From Paracoccus salsus (GTDB taxonomy: Bacteria > Pseudomonadota > Alphaproteobacteria > Rhodobacterales > Rhodobacteraceae), in the NCBI RefSeq assembly GCF_021556615.1, contig NZ_JAKGGD010000002.1:558001-622000 (forward strand): a stretch of DNA of 64,000 nt, read 5' to 3'. A program made the translations under genes and the position numbers. The notes beneath the pieces are model-generated. The model saw only the letters and a list, made by a program, of their open reading frames with translations, had not been told where the DNA came from and did no database searches. This document shows, piece after piece, positions 18,363 through 27,483 of this stretch. Position 1 is the first letter of the stretch. The number at the start of each line of letters is the position of its first letter.

Positions 18363-19522
18363 TGGATATACCGCTTGCGGAAGACGAGATAGCGATTGCC
18401 GAGGAAGTTGAACAACATGCCCGTCGCGATGCCACAAAGCGAGGCAATGTAGATCGACGTTCTGGTATCATCCAGCACATACTCGATCAGATAGATCGAT
18501 ACCAGGAAGTTCACGGCCATCCCGACCGCAGAAGCGGCGACGAAACCCAGGAACTGCTTGAACGGGTTGCGGTCGCGCGCATAGCTGAAGGTAAAGCGCC
18601 TGTTCAGCAGGAAGTTCGTGCAGACGCTGACGACGATGCCGCCAGCGATCGCGGTTTTCGGGCCAAGCCCGAACATCAGCAGCAGCGTCAGAACCACGAG
18701 GTTAACCACGACACCAAGCGCGCCCACGACAAGGAACTGCAGCAAATACATGGCGTTTGCGAATCGGAACAGATAGAGCCGCCGCAGATGCTGTATGTAT
18801 TTCAGCTGCTCGCGAAGCGTCAGCTTGCTTTCTCCGTGGACGCGATCCGAGAAATGGATCGGCACCTCGCCGACATTCTCGAAACCGCATTTCACGATCA
18901 GTTCCAGCGCGATCTTGTAGCCGACGGGATTGAGTTCTGACGCCCGATCGAAATCCCTGCGGCGAAGCGCAAAGAAACCGGACATCGGGTCGCTGACCGC
19001 GGTCAAGGGGCGCGCAAGAAGCGTCGCAACACGGCTGTTGAGCCATCGAAAGAAGCCCCAGTCATCATCGGTCGATCCTCCGGGAACGTAACGCGATCCA
19101 ATAACCATCTGCTGTCCAGCCGACAGGCCATAGACCATTTGCGGGATCTTTTCTGGTGGATGACTGAGATCGCAATCCATGCAGACCAGAACCGGGTTCG
19201 TGGCGATGCGAAACCCGTCGATCACTGCAGGACTCAGCCCGCGATCCTGGTGACGCTCCACGATGCGAACCCAGTCGTGACCGCAATTCGCAACCGCCTC
19301 GACGCTGCCATCGCAGCTGGAATCATCCATGAAGATAAGCTCGGCCTCGACGCCGCTGTCAGAACGCAGCTTCCGGACCCGCTCGATCAGCAATGGTATG
19401 TTCTCGACCTCCTTGTAGGTCGGTACGATGATCGAGACAGGCTTGACGACCTCGATGCGAGCCAGTTCTTCGTCCTGACCGATCGCATCGGCCGCATTTT
19501 CTGAAGGGGTCGTCAATGTCAT
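18359..19522 (-). CDS. Polyprenyl-phosphate sugar synthase (GT2) fused to GtrA flippase domain
   Basis: 387-residue fusion. Residues about 30-245 are a DPM1-like GT2 domain (SIIVPTYKEVENIPLLIERV, FMDDSSCDGS, and a MDCDLSHPP metal motif). Residues about 255-387 are a four-helix GtrA domain with NFLLNRRFTFSYARDR. It should form a polyprenyl-phosphate sugar and help move it across the inner membrane. ATG 19522 is chosen; a GTG at 19537 is possible and neither has a clear ribosome site. Base composition of this pair looks less GC-rich than its neighbours, judged by eye. Confidence 0.88.
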   Translation of the reverse strand: MTLTTPSENAADAIGQDEELARIEVVKPVSIIVPTYKEVENIPLLIERVRKLRSDSGVEAELIFMDDSSCDGSVEAVANCGHDWVRIVERHQDRGLSPAVIDGFRIATNPVLVCMDCDLSHPPEKIPQMVYGLSAGQQMVIGSRYVPGGSTDDDWGFFRWLNSRVATLLARPLTAVSDPMSGFFALRRRDFDRASELNPVGYKIALELIVKCGFENVGEVPIHFSDRVHGESKLTLREQLKYIQHLRRLYLFRFANAMYLLQFLVVGALGVVVNLVVLTLLLMFGLGPKTAIAGGIVVSVCTNFLLNRRFTFSYARDRNPFKQFLGFVAASAVGMAVNFLVSIYLIEYVLDDTRTSIYIASLCGIATGMLFNFLGNRYLVFRKRYIQ

Positions 19523-19720
19523 GCGCAAAAAGCTCACATAGAACGGGACCGATCACGATCCGAATGCATACAGGGACCATCGTGCGAGGATCAGCATACT
19601 GGTACAGTCTGTCAATGGCGACCAGAACTTCGGGACAGGTCGGGGCGTGCAGTCATCGGGTTGCCAAGCCGCAGAATGGACCATAGCCTCGTCATCCGCG
19701 ATGCAATCGTATGAGCTGCG

Positions 19721-20755
19721 ATGTCCCTGCTTCCCTGCTTCTACGCGCCCGAGACCGAGGCGCATGACCCGCGATTCTGGATGCTGCGTGGTGTTCCGGG
19801 CCCGAACAAGGAACTGCCGGAACGGGCGTATCGCCTGCTGGCAGGACTGGATCTGGTCGGGCTGGACCCACAGGTGCCACCGGAAGCCGACCGCGCGGCG
19901 ATGCGGGAGATTCACACCGACCGCTATCTGCGATTCCTCGAGACATGCTGGGAGGACTGGCAGCGATTTCCCGGCGCCGGTGCCGAGGTGGTCGCCAATC
20001 TGCACGCCCAGAAAGCGACCCAGACCTATCCCGAAAGCGTCGTGGGTCGCGCCGGGTGGCACATGGCGGACACCGCCTGCCCGGTCGGACCGGGCACCTG
20101 GGCCGCCGCGCTGCGGGGCGTGGATACGGCACTGGCCGCGGCCGAAGCGGTCGCTGGCGGGACGCGGGCGGCCTATGCGCTGTGCAGGCCGCCGGGTCAT
20201 CATGCCGATGCCGACAGCGCCGCGGGTCATTGCTTCCTGAACAACTCCGCCATCGCCGCGCAGGCGCTGCGCGCCCGTCACGACCGGGTTGCGGTGCTGG
20301 ATATCGACGTGCATCACGGCAACGGCACGCAGGACATCTTCTACGATCGCGCGGATGTGCTGACCGTCTCCGTCCACGCCGAGCCGCGGAATTTCTACCC
20401 GTTCTATCTTGGCTACGCCCACGAAACCGGGCGGGGTCCCGGTGAGGGCTTCAACCTGAACCTGCCGCTGATCCAGGGCTCGGGGAACGACGTCTGGCTG
20501 GCGGCCATCGACAGCGCCATGGCGCGGGTTCTGGATTTCCGCGCCGGCGCCCTGGTCCTGGCGCTGGGACTGGACGCCCACGAAAACGATCCGCTGCGCG
20601 GCCTGTCGGTCACGACCGGCGGGTTCAATGACGCCGCCAGGCTGATCGCCGGGGCGGATCTGCCCACGGTGATGGTCCAGGAAGGCGGTTATCTCTCCGA
20701 CGACCTGACGCATAACATTGCGGCCTTCCTGAGTGGCTGGCTGGAGTCGGACTGA
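19721..20755 (+). CDS. Histone-deacetylase-family / acetylpolyamine amidohydrolase
   Basis: 344-residue class II HDAC-fold zinc amidohydrolase. CRPPGHHADADSAAGHCF contains the His-His catalytic pair, DIDVHHGNGTQDIFY the zinc Asp and His, and GLDAHENDP the second zinc Asp. Bacterial members such as Mycoplana AphA deacetylate N-acetylputrescine, -cadaverine and -spermidine. This fits the polyamine-related cluster 7 kb downstream, although the two are not linked in an operon. ATG 19721 lies in a weak ribosome context. Another acylated amine is a possible substrate. Confidence 0.88.
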   Translation: MSLLPCFYAPETEAHDPRFWMLRGVPGPNKELPERAYRLLAGLDLVGLDPQVPPEADRAAMREIHTDRYLRFLETCWEDWQRFPGAGAEVVANLHAQKATQTYPESVVGRAGWHMADTACPVGPGTWAAALRGVDTALAAAEAVAGGTRAAYALCRPPGHHADADSAAGHCFLNNSAIAAQALRARHDRVAVLDIDVHHGNGTQDIFYDRADVLTVSVHAEPRNFYPFYLGYAHETGRGPGEGFNLNLPLIQGSGNDVWLAAIDSAMARVLDFRAGALVLALGLDAHENDPLRGLSVTTGGFNDAARLIAGADLPTVMVQEGGYLSDDLTHNIAAFLSGWLESD

Positions 20756-20880
20756 GGCGATCCAGACGGCCGGCCTGATGCCCGGATCGTCACGAGAGAC
20801 GCGGCTGGTCCGGCAAATCAGCGGGCGCAGGATTTACAGAAGCCCTTGCGCGTGATGATCCTGTGCGGGGCGAGGCGCGG

Positions 20881-20931
20881 CCAGACGGCCGTCGCCCGGG
20901 CGAGCAAACGCGGCGCAAGGGCGCCGTCTGG
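20881..20931. promoter_or_regulatory. Leader hairpin upstream of the dehydrogenase
   Basis: CCAGACGGC (20881-20889) pairs perfectly with GCCGTCTGG (20923-20931), enclosing 33 nt that can form a smaller GC stem. It ends 14 nt before the ATG at 20946, just upstream of the AAAGGA ribosome site. It may influence translation; no known riboswitch class is recognised. Confidence 0.35.
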
Positions 20932-20945
20932 CGAAAGGACACGAC

Positions 20946-21989
20946 ATGGCCGAGGCACTGGTTCTGGAACGGAAGGGGCAGTTGTCGCTGCGGGACTTTC
21001 CGCTGAAGCAGCAGCTTTCCCCTGGCGATGTGCGGATCGCGATCCGCACGGTGGGGATCTGCGGGTCGGACGTGCACTTCTATACCCACGGCAAGATCGG
21101 CCCGTTCGTGGTGAACGAACCGATGATCCTGGGCCACGAAGCCGCGGGCGTCGTGGTGGAAGCCGGCGCCGACGTCACCAATCTTGAGGTCGGGGATCGT
21201 GTCTGCATGGAGCCGGGAATCCCCGATCCGAAGTCCCGCGCCTCGAAGCTGGGGATCTACAACGTCGATCCGGCGGTGACCTTCTGGGCGACTCCGCCGG
21301 TGCATGGCTGCCTGACCCCCGAGGTGGTGCATCCGGCCGCCTACACCTACAAGCTGCCGGACAATGTCTCGATGGCCGAGGGCGCGATGGTCGAGCCGTT
21401 CGCGATCGGCATGCAAAGCGCCCTGCGCGCGCGCATCCAGCCCGGCGATATCGGTCTGGTGACCGGCGCTGGCCCGATCGGCATGATGACCGCGCTGGCC
21501 GCGCTGGCCGGTGGATGCGCCAGGGTCTATGTTTCCGATCTGGCGCAGCCCAAGCTTGACATCATCGGCGCCTATGACGGCATCGAGACCATCAATATCC
21601 GGCAGCGCCCCGCGGCCGATGTGATCGCCGAGGCGACGGGCGGCTGGGGCGCGGATGTGGTCTTCGAATGCTCGGGCGCCGCACCCGCGATTCTGGGCCT
21701 GCCGGCGCTTGCGCGGCCAGGCGGCGCGATCGTGCTGGTCGGGATGCCGGTCGATCCGGTTCCCATGGACATCGTCGGCCTTCAGGCCAAGGAGTTGCGG
21801 GTCGAGACGGTGTTCCGCTATGCCAATATCTATGACCGCGCCATATCGCTGATCGCGGCGGGCAAGGTCGATCTGAAGCCGCTGATTTCGGCCACGCTGC
21901 CCTTTGCCGACAGCATTGCGGCCTTCGACCGGGCGGTCGAGGGGCGCGAAACCGACGTGAAGTTGCAGATCCGGATGCCGGCGGACTGA
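20946..21989 (+). CDS. Xylitol/polyol dehydrogenase, zinc MDR family
   Basis: 347-residue medium-chain dehydrogenase of the sorbitol/xylitol dehydrogenase group, oxidising a polyol to a ketose with NAD+. [16 protein letters not shown] carries the catalytic zinc Cys, LGHEAAGVV the zinc His-Glu, and GAGPIGMM the nucleotide loop. The four-cysteine structural zinc lobe is reduced: the segment around residues 90-105 lacks the Cys cluster, as in many bacterial xylitol dehydrogenases. AAAGGA precedes the ATG. No transporter or kinase is adjacent. Confidence 0.85.
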   Translation: MAEALVLERKGQLSLRDFPLKQQLSPGDVRIAIRTVGICGSDVHFYTHGKIGPFVVNEPMILGHEAAGVVVEAGADVTNLEVGDRVCMEPGIPDPKSRASKLGIYNVDPAVTFWATPPVHGCLTPEVVHPAAYTYKLPDNVSMAEGAMVEPFAIGMQSALRARIQPGDIGLVTGAGPIGMMTALAALAGGCARVYVSDLAQPKLDIIGAYDGIETINIRQRPAADVIAEATGGWGADVVFECSGAAPAILGLPALARPGGAIVLVGMPVDPVPMDIVGLQAKELRVETVFRYANIYDRAISLIAAGKVDLKPLISATLPFADSIAAFDRAVEGRETDVKLQIRMPAD

Positions 21990-21993
21990 CCTG

Positions 21994-22025
21994 CGCGGCG
22001 CGCGGCGGCAAGAGCGCGCGCCGCG
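21994..22025. terminator. GC-rich hairpin after the dehydrogenase
   Basis: CGCGGCGCGC (21994-22003) pairs perfectly with GCGCGCCGCG (22016-22025) around a 12-nt loop, five nt after the stop codon. There is no T-tract after it, so it may be a mRNA-stabilising or Rho-assisted end. Confidence 0.4.
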
Positions 22026-22232
22026 ATCATGGCGGAGGACCAGACGGGCCAGGGCGAATCCTGTCAATCGGCGATCTTTCGGGGCCCTCTTGTGGCTGGG
22101 GTCGCCGGGCCGGACCCGCGGCGCTTTCAGGTGGCTGGGGGCCAGGCGCCTCGCCGCTGGCCGCGAGCGACGACCGGTCATGGACGCGCCGGGCGCGCCG
22201 GACTATCACGACCCGGACAACGGAGGGCGCTC

Positions 22233-23726
22233 ATGCGGATCTGCATCATCAATTCCGGCGGCACCATCATGTGTACGGGCCAGCCCCTGGCCCCCATGCC
22301 CGCAGCCGATTTCGCCGCCGCCACGCGGCGTCTGCTGCAACCGGCCCTGAAGGCCGCGCTGCCCGACCTGGATCTGCATTTCGACACTGAGCCGCGCTTC
22401 GTCAGCCCGTCGGGCACGCGCGACAGCACCGATCTGCGACCCGCCGACTGGTGCCTGATCGCCGGCCATGTGCTGAAGCGGTACGCCGAGTTCGACGGAT
22501 TCGTGATCCTGCACGGCACCGACACGATGGAATTCAGCGGCGCGGCCCTGCCGTTCCTGCTGAATGTCGTGGACCCGCTGGGGATCGGTCGCGCGGTGCT
22601 GTCAAAGCCGGTGATCCTGACCGGCGCGCAACTGCCGCTGTTTCGCGAAACAGCCGAAGGACTGGTCCTGAACGCCGGCAGCGACGCCTTTGTCAACCTG
22701 GCGGGTGCACTCGCCTGCACCCGCCTGCGACTGCCCGAGGTCGCACTGTTCTTTGCGGGCAGGCTGTGGCGCGGCAGCCGGGCGCTGAAGACCTCGACGA
22801 CAGGCTTCGACGCCTTCGAAAGCCCCCATCTGCCCGCATTGGCCGAGGCTGGCATCGGAGTCTGGCACGGTTCCGCCTCGCCGCTGCCGGGCCCCGTCAG
22901 CCCGGAAGTCGCGCTGGATCACCCGGACGCACGGCGTCTGGCAGTGGCGCAGTTGCGGGCCATCGCCGCCGCGCTTCCGGATCATCCTGTCATGCAGATC
23001 CCCATCCTGCCCGTGGATCACCGCGCGCCGGCAGCCCTGATCCCGCGCCTGATCGATGCGGCCGTGGCCGAGGGGGTGAAAGGCATCGTGATCGAGGGCT
23101 ATGGCGAGGGGAATGTTCCTGCCGGCGATGGCGCGATGGAACGGTCCCTGCGGCAGGCCGATGCGGCCGGCGTCGTGATCGTCATCTGCACGCGCTCGAT
23201 CGGCGGGCAGGTCGGTCAGTTCCACTATGCGGCCGGGGCGTGGATCGCCGCGACGGGCGCCATCAGCGGGCTGGACATGACGCCCGTCGCGGCTTTCGCC
23301 AAGCTGATGCTGCTGCTGGCCGCCGCCGATCACCACCGCTGGACGCCCGCGATCCTCAGGGCGCTTGTCCGGCGGAACCTTGTCGGCGAATGCCGCGATC
23401 AGGACCGGTTGCCCGACGCAGGCGTGCTGCGCCCCGGCGAATCGCTGAGCGGCGGTGGCGCCGTTCTGTTCAACGATCCGGAAACCGGGCCGGAACTGCG
23501 CGGACCGGACGGACATCTCATCTGGTCCGCTGGCGGCCCCGGGCGGCTCGAGATGCGCGACGGATTGCGCCTGATCGGTCCGGAAGGCACACGATCAACG
23601 TGCAGCGTACCGGCACAGGGCGCGATGCTGATCGTCGGGGCCGAGGGGCGGCCCTCATTGACTCTGCATGATCCGGCGCACCGCGCGGCGCCAGTGGTCG
23701 TCGCCGACACCGATTTTCGGCGCTGA
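22233..23726 (+). CDS. Type I asparaginase family protein with C-terminal extension
   Basis: 497-residue asparaginase/glutaminase-family enzyme. Residues 1-345 hold the catalytic domain: ICIINSGGTIM with nucleophile Thr11, ILHGTDTM with the Thr96-Asp97 pair, and VILTGAQLPLF. Typical type I enzymes have 330-360 residues; the last 130-150 residues here form an additional domain that I cannot name. No signal peptide is seen, so it is cytosolic. GGAGG precedes ATG 22233; the open frame upstream is Arg-rich and unsupported. The 243 nt before it hold only the hairpin noted above. Confidence 0.85.
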   Translation: MRICIINSGGTIMCTGQPLAPMPAADFAAATRRLLQPALKAALPDLDLHFDTEPRFVSPSGTRDSTDLRPADWCLIAGHVLKRYAEFDGFVILHGTDTMEFSGAALPFLLNVVDPLGIGRAVLSKPVILTGAQLPLFRETAEGLVLNAGSDAFVNLAGALACTRLRLPEVALFFAGRLWRGSRALKTSTTGFDAFESPHLPALAEAGIGVWHGSASPLPGPVSPEVALDHPDARRLAVAQLRAIAAALPDHPVMQIPILPVDHRAPAALIPRLIDAAVAEGVKGIVIEGYGEGNVPAGDGAMERSLRQADAAGVVIVICTRSIGGQVGQFHYAAGAWIAATGAISGLDMTPVAAFAKLMLLLAAADHHRWTPAILRALVRRNLVGECRDQDRLPDAGVLRPGESLSGGGAVLFNDPETGPELRGPDGHLIWSAGGPGRLEMRDGLRLIGPEGTRSTCSVPAQGAMLIVGAEGRPSLTLHDPAHRAAPVVVADTDFRR

Positions 23727-23730
23727 TCGG

Positions 23731-23769
23731 GCATCGGTGCAGCGCGGGCGGTGAAAAAGCCGCCGATGC
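23731..23769. terminator. Nested inverted repeats after the asparaginase gene
   Basis: Outer arms GCATCGG (23731-23737) and CCGATGC (23763-23769) enclose GGCGG (23747-23751) and CCGCC (23760-23764) around TGAAAAAG. The two stems overlap by two bases on the right side, so they are alternatives, not one helix. Location just after the stop suggests transcript termination; no T-tract follows. Confidence 0.35.
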
Positions 23770-23810
23770 GTCTGCCGCAGGGAGGAGGAAGGCGGCAGGG
23801 CTCGGCGGCT

Positions 23811-23868
23811 TTGACAACTCGCCCGCTTGCGCGAGCATGGGGGGAGACCTCGAAGCTTAAGCGCTTCG
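23811..23868 (+). promoter_or_regulatory. Promoter-like TTGACA with LacI-type palindrome and no gene behind it
   Basis: TTGACA (23811-23816) is a consensus -35; the -10 seventeen nt on is poor (AGCATG). Downstream lies CGAAGC-TTAAGC-GCTTCG (23851-23868), within which AAGCGCTT (23859-23866) is the core typical of LacI-family operators. The 309-nt region 23727-24035 separates the ends of two convergent genes, and no credible rightward gene follows. Possibly a relic of a lost sugar operon or a small-RNA promoter. Confidence 0.3.
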
Positions 23869-24035
23869 ATAACTTCACGATGCACGGTTACCGTTCCGGC
23901 GTCACGTTCTTGCTGCGCACGCGATGCCGCGATGCGGCGAGATGCCTTGATTTTCCACATCCGGCACGAGAAACGGGCAGAGGCGGCGCGCAATGTCTGG
24001 CATGCGGGCAGGCCGGGCCGGATATTCAGCGCAGA

Positions 24036-25385
24036 TCAGCCTTGGCGAAGCGCATCCAGATAGGCTGCGGACCACCAGCCGACATCCTGCTCGATCACGC
24101 CGCGCAGCAGCGCGGCGTGACGACGGCGCCGCTCGTTTGCGGTCATCCGCATCGCCCGGGCCATGGCAGCGGCAAGTTCGGCCGGGTCGTGGGGGTTGAT
24201 GATCAGCGCATCCGCCATCGTCTCGGCGGCACCGGCAAAGCGCGACAGGATCAGCACCCCGGGATCCGAGACGTCCTGCGCGGCAACATACTCCTTGGCG
24301 ACAAGATTCATTCCGTCAGCCAGCGGTGTGACCAACCCGATTCGCGCCTGCCGGAACAGCCCGGCCAGCACGTTGCGGGGCATCGGGCGATGAATGAAGC
24401 GGATCGGCGTCCAGTTGACGGTCGCGAACTCGCCGTTGATGCGTCCGGCCAGATGCTCGGTTTCCTCGCGGATGTCCTGATATGCCTCGACGGCCTCGCG
24501 GGTCGGTGGCGCGATCTGCAGGAAGACGATCTTTTCATGCAGATCGGGATTTTCCTCCAGAAGCAGATGGAAGGCGCGAAACCGCTGCGGGATGCCTTTG
24601 GAATAGTCCAACCGGTCCACCCCGATCATCATCTGCGCGCCTGTCAGGAAACGCATCCGGTCCTCGTCGGGGGCGTGCCGGGCCAATTCGATGAAGGCGG
24701 CGGTGTCGATGCCGATCGGAAACGCCCCGGCCCGGACCTGTCGTCCCGACAGCCTGTAACATCCGTCGTCGATCTGATCGAAATCCGCCAGTTGCCGGGC
24801 GCTTTCGGCAAAATTCGACACGTCGCGCTGCGCCTGAAAGCCCAGAAGATCGTAATGCGACAACCATTCGAACAACTCCGGCGGGTTCGGCATCGCGGCA
24901 CAATCCGCCGATCCCGGAAACGGGATATGCAGGAAATGGCCGATCGGGCTTTCAACCCCCCTGGCACGCAAGTCGGCCGCCAGCGGAAACAGATGATAAT
25001 CCTGAACCCAGATCCGGTCGTCGGGTCGCAGATACGGCACCAGCAACTCCGCAATCCGCGCATTCACGCGGCGATAGCCCTCGATATATTCGGGCAGGAT
25101 CCGCATGAGGTCGGCGCGGCCATGACACAGCGGCCACAGGATCGAATTCGAATAGCCCAGGTAATAGCTTTCGTAGTCCTGCCGCGACAGGTCAAAGCTG
25201 GCGCGCTCGAACCGCGCGCCGGGATGAAATTGCAGCCCGTCCCGGGGCTCGTCCACCGGTTCTCCCGCGAAGCCGACCCATAGCCCACCCGAGCTTCGCA
25301 GCGCGTCCTCCATCGCGACGACAAGCCCCCCGGACGGGCTGTCGCCCAGCGGCAGGCGGTTCGAGACGACGACAAGTCTGGACAT
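24036..25385 (-). CDS. otsA: Trehalose-6-phosphate synthase
   Basis: 449-residue GT20 enzyme joining UDP-glucose and glucose-6-phosphate. Motifs in order are VVVSNRLPLG with a short glycine loop, WVQDYHLFPLA (active-site His), IGVDRLDYSKGIPQRF (phosphate-binding Arg and Lys) and LADGMNLVAKEYVA (nucleotide-sugar loop). ATG 25385 lies 12 nt after the otsB stop. With OtsB it makes trehalose for osmotic and desiccation protection. Confidence 0.96.
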   Translation of the reverse strand: MSRLVVVSNRLPLGDSPSGGLVVAMEDALRSSGGLWVGFAGEPVDEPRDGLQFHPGARFERASFDLSRQDYESYYLGYSNSILWPLCHGRADLMRILPEYIEGYRRVNARIAELLVPYLRPDDRIWVQDYHLFPLAADLRARGVESPIGHFLHIPFPGSADCAAMPNPPELFEWLSHYDLLGFQAQRDVSNFAESARQLADFDQIDDGCYRLSGRQVRAGAFPIGIDTAAFIELARHAPDEDRMRFLTGAQMMIGVDRLDYSKGIPQRFRAFHLLLEENPDLHEKIVFLQIAPPTREAVEAYQDIREETEHLAGRINGEFATVNWTPIRFIHRPMPRNVLAGLFRQARIGLVTPLADGMNLVAKEYVAAQDVSDPGVLILSRFAGAAETMADALIINPHDPAELAAAMARAMRMTANERRRRHAALLRGVIEQDVGWWSAAYLDALRQG

Positions 25386-25397
25386 CGTAATACCCTG

Positions 25398-26123
25398 TCA
25401 GGAGGACAGCGCGCTGTCCAGCCAGCGTGCCAGTGCGGCGGGATCGCCAAGCCTGAAGCGGGCGCCGGTCTCGCCCTCGCCGATCTTGATGCCAAAGCCG
25501 CCCCGTGACTGGGCCTCGGCGATCGCCGCCTCGTCGGTCAGGTCGTCGCCGGCATAGACAGGCAGGCGGCCCGCGAAATCGGGCAGATCCATCAGCCGCG
25601 CCAGCGCGCGATCCTTTCCCACGCCGTCCGGCCGCAATTCGACCGCCATCTTGGCCTGCTGCTGCACCAGTCCCGGATGATTGTCCGCCAGTTGCTGCAT
25701 CGCGGCCTCGACAAAGCCTCGCAGGGCCGGGTCGGCACGATAATGCAGGACCACGCCGTGTGGTTTGGGCTCGACCAGAACCGCCGGATGAGGAGCGGCG
25801 ATGTCATGCGCCTGGCGGTGCAGGGCGGCGACATCCAGCGTCGCGCCATGCGTAGCCTCGATCCCATGCCCGCCAAGCGACAACTCGGCGCCGTGACTGC
25901 CCGCGACCGCACCGGGGAAATCGGGCAGATAGGCGCGCAGATCCGCGACGCCGCGGCCTGAAATCAGCGCGACCGCGCCGCCGTGGCGCCGGTGAAGGCG
26001 CTTCAACCTGCCAGCCAGCGTGTCCGGAATGACGATGCTGTCCGGGCGGTCGGCGATTTCGACCAGGCAGCCGTCGAAATCCAGAAACAATGCGGCATCG
26101 GCAGGCAGGTCAGGCGGGTTCAT
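25398..26123 (-). CDS. otsB: Trehalose-6-phosphate phosphatase
   Basis: 241-residue HAD-superfamily phosphatase. ALFLDFDGCLVEIA (about 10-23) has the nucleophile and second Asp of motif I (DFDG), ALISGR is motif II, and VYAGDDLTDEAAI is the acidic motif IV. ATG 26123 gives the family N-terminus (MNPPDLPADAALFLDFDG); the 34-codon frame upstream is not conserved-looking. First gene of the otsB-otsA operon. Confidence 0.95.
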   Translation of the reverse strand: MNPPDLPADAALFLDFDGCLVEIADRPDSIVIPDTLAGRLKRLHRRHGGAVALISGRGVADLRAYLPDFPGAVAGSHGAELSLGGHGIEATHGATLDVAALHRQAHDIAAPHPAVLVEPKPHGVVLHYRADPALRGFVEAAMQQLADNHPGLVQQQAKMAVELRPDGVGKDRALARLMDLPDFAGRLPVYAGDDLTDEAAIAEAQSRGGFGIKIGEGETGARFRLGDPAALARWLDSALSS

Positions 26124-26476
26124 CGGGCGGTGTCTCCTCGCTCGGGGTCGGTTGTGCGGCACGGCAGGCAAACAATTCAACCCGCCTTTTGGTTCACGGT
26201 TGCGTTCAGAACGTGACTCCGGCATGGGCCTTGACCCTGCCCCTGAAGGGGTGCCTGCCCATCACCATCACCATCCCGATCATCGGCTGCGCCGACTGGA
26301 TGCGGACCTTTGACGCGCCACGTCCGGTCAGCGCGCCGTGGGTCAAACGCGAGGGGGCAAGGATGGCCCGGGAATTCCTGAGCCGGAAAGACGCTCTTTA
26401 TCCCATGCTTGCGTCTGCACAAACGACTGCGGCGGCCTCGCCGCCTTTCGGTCGCCGATTGCCCGCCGCTGCGCGC
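26124..26476. other. 353-nt intergenic region upstream of otsB
   Basis: Contains the otsB promoter region on the left and the end of the C45 gene on the right. Besides the EcfG-like site it holds a TTGACC (26231-26236) followed by the dyad CCCCTGAAGGGG (26240-26251), and a short ACCATC repeat at 26263-26274. No gene is supported; frames here give short low-complexity peptides. Confidence 0.5.
26171..26196 (-). promoter_or_regulatory. Possible EcfG (general stress sigma) promoter for otsBA
   Basis: Read leftward, TGAACC (26196-26191) and TGTT (26174-26171) are separated by 16 nt. The alphaproteobacterial EcfG consensus is GGAAC, 16-17 nt, CGTT; each box has one mismatch. The -10 end lies 48 nt before the otsB ATG. 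Trehalose synthesis genes are common members of this regulon, which supports the reading. Confidence 0.35.
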
Positions 26477-27472
26477 TCAGTAGGCGATTTCGGGAGGGCC
26501 GGCATCAGGGATGAGGATGAATTGCGATCCGGCGTTGAAGGCGTCGAAGCTGTGGGTCCAGACATGATGCGGCCACCAGACCTGCATCTCGCCCTCGGCC
26601 GGCATGTAGGCCGCCGTGTAAAGCGTTCCGAAGCCTGACGAAAATGCGGTCGAATACAGCGGTGGACGCAGGAACACGCTGATGAAACGATCCTGCGTCT
26701 CGGGATGCATGGTCAGCCGGCTCAACAGGAAACGCTGCCGTTCGATGGTGGCGGTAAAGCGGGCATGGCTGGACCATTCCACGCGTTCCTGGTGGTTTGT
26801 CGCGACCGGCACATGCGCGATGACCGGCGCCCGGTCCGGAGTCAGATAAGCCGTGAAATAGCGCCGGTGGCGGTCCAGGACGGTGATGTTGTAGCTCATG
26901 TGGCACGGGATGCGGCGCAGGACCGCGGCCGCCTCGTCCAGCGTCTCGCAGACTTGCAGGATATAACGCAGGATCAGCGGGATGCCGAAGCCTTCTCCGA
27001 CCTCGCGTCGGCCGCCGAAGGTCAGTGACAGCGCCAGCCCGGCGTCGTTCATGCCGTCGATCAATCCGAACATGCCGTCGCTCATGCCGATCACCCGGCG
27101 ACCCTGCCAGCCCGTCGACAGCAGGATCGCGTCGAAGGCTCCGGGATGATAGTCGTAGTTGCGCACAAGCAGCGGCCTGTCGCCCTGCCAGATCGCCTGG
27201 CTGCACCCCGACAGATAGCGCGGCGGGCAATAGAAGCTGAGGAACCGCGCCTGGCTGTCGCCGCCACCGGCCAGTTCGCACAGTTCCTCGTAGAGCGGCA
27301 GGATCTCGGGCATGTGGTTGCGGATCGCAAGCCGGCATTCGCGATAGGTGGGCCGTCCGGTCACACCTTCCGATGCCCACCATCGACGATAGGACGGCCA
27401 GAACACCTTGAACAGCCCGGCCCAGATCGGGCCGGGCTGTTCCTCGCTGATCGCCTCGAAATGGAGGGACAT
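26477..27472 (-). CDS. C45-family autoproteolytic acyltransferase/hydrolase
   Basis: 331-residue member of the acyl-coenzyme A:6-aminopenicillanate acyltransferase (AAT, peptidase C45) family, Ntn-hydrolases that self-cleave before a cysteine nucleophile. The expected site is YLSGCSQAIW with Cys90, followed by LLVRNYDYHP, the RNxD signature after the nucleophile. A conserved GLIDGMNDAGLALSLTF segment follows. Natural substrates of bacterial members are mostly unknown; they cleave or exchange amide-linked acyl groups. It starts 11 nt after the ATP-grasp gene, so the two are probably co-translated and act on the same amide. Confidence 0.85.
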   Translation of the reverse strand: MSLHFEAISEEQPGPIWAGLFKVFWPSYRRWWASEGVTGRPTYRECRLAIRNHMPEILPLYEELCELAGGGDSQARFLSFYCPPRYLSGCSQAIWQGDRPLLVRNYDYHPGAFDAILLSTGWQGRRVIGMSDGMFGLIDGMNDAGLALSLTFGGRREVGEGFGIPLILRYILQVCETLDEAAAVLRRIPCHMSYNITVLDRHRRYFTAYLTPDRAPVIAHVPVATNHQERVEWSSHARFTATIERQRFLLSRLTMHPETQDRFISVFLRPPLYSTAFSSGFGTLYTAAYMPAEGEMQVWWPHHVWTHSFDAFNAGSQFILIPDAGPPEIAY

Positions 27473-27483
27473 CGTGTCAGGCG

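Noticed and set aside
26231..26261. MerR/CueR-type copper promoter: TTGACC with the dyad CCCCTGAAGGGG in a 19-nt spacer
   Set aside because: The -10 position (TGCCCA) is not a promoter element, no copper gene follows and no MerR gene is nearby. Left only as a note in the intergenic entry.
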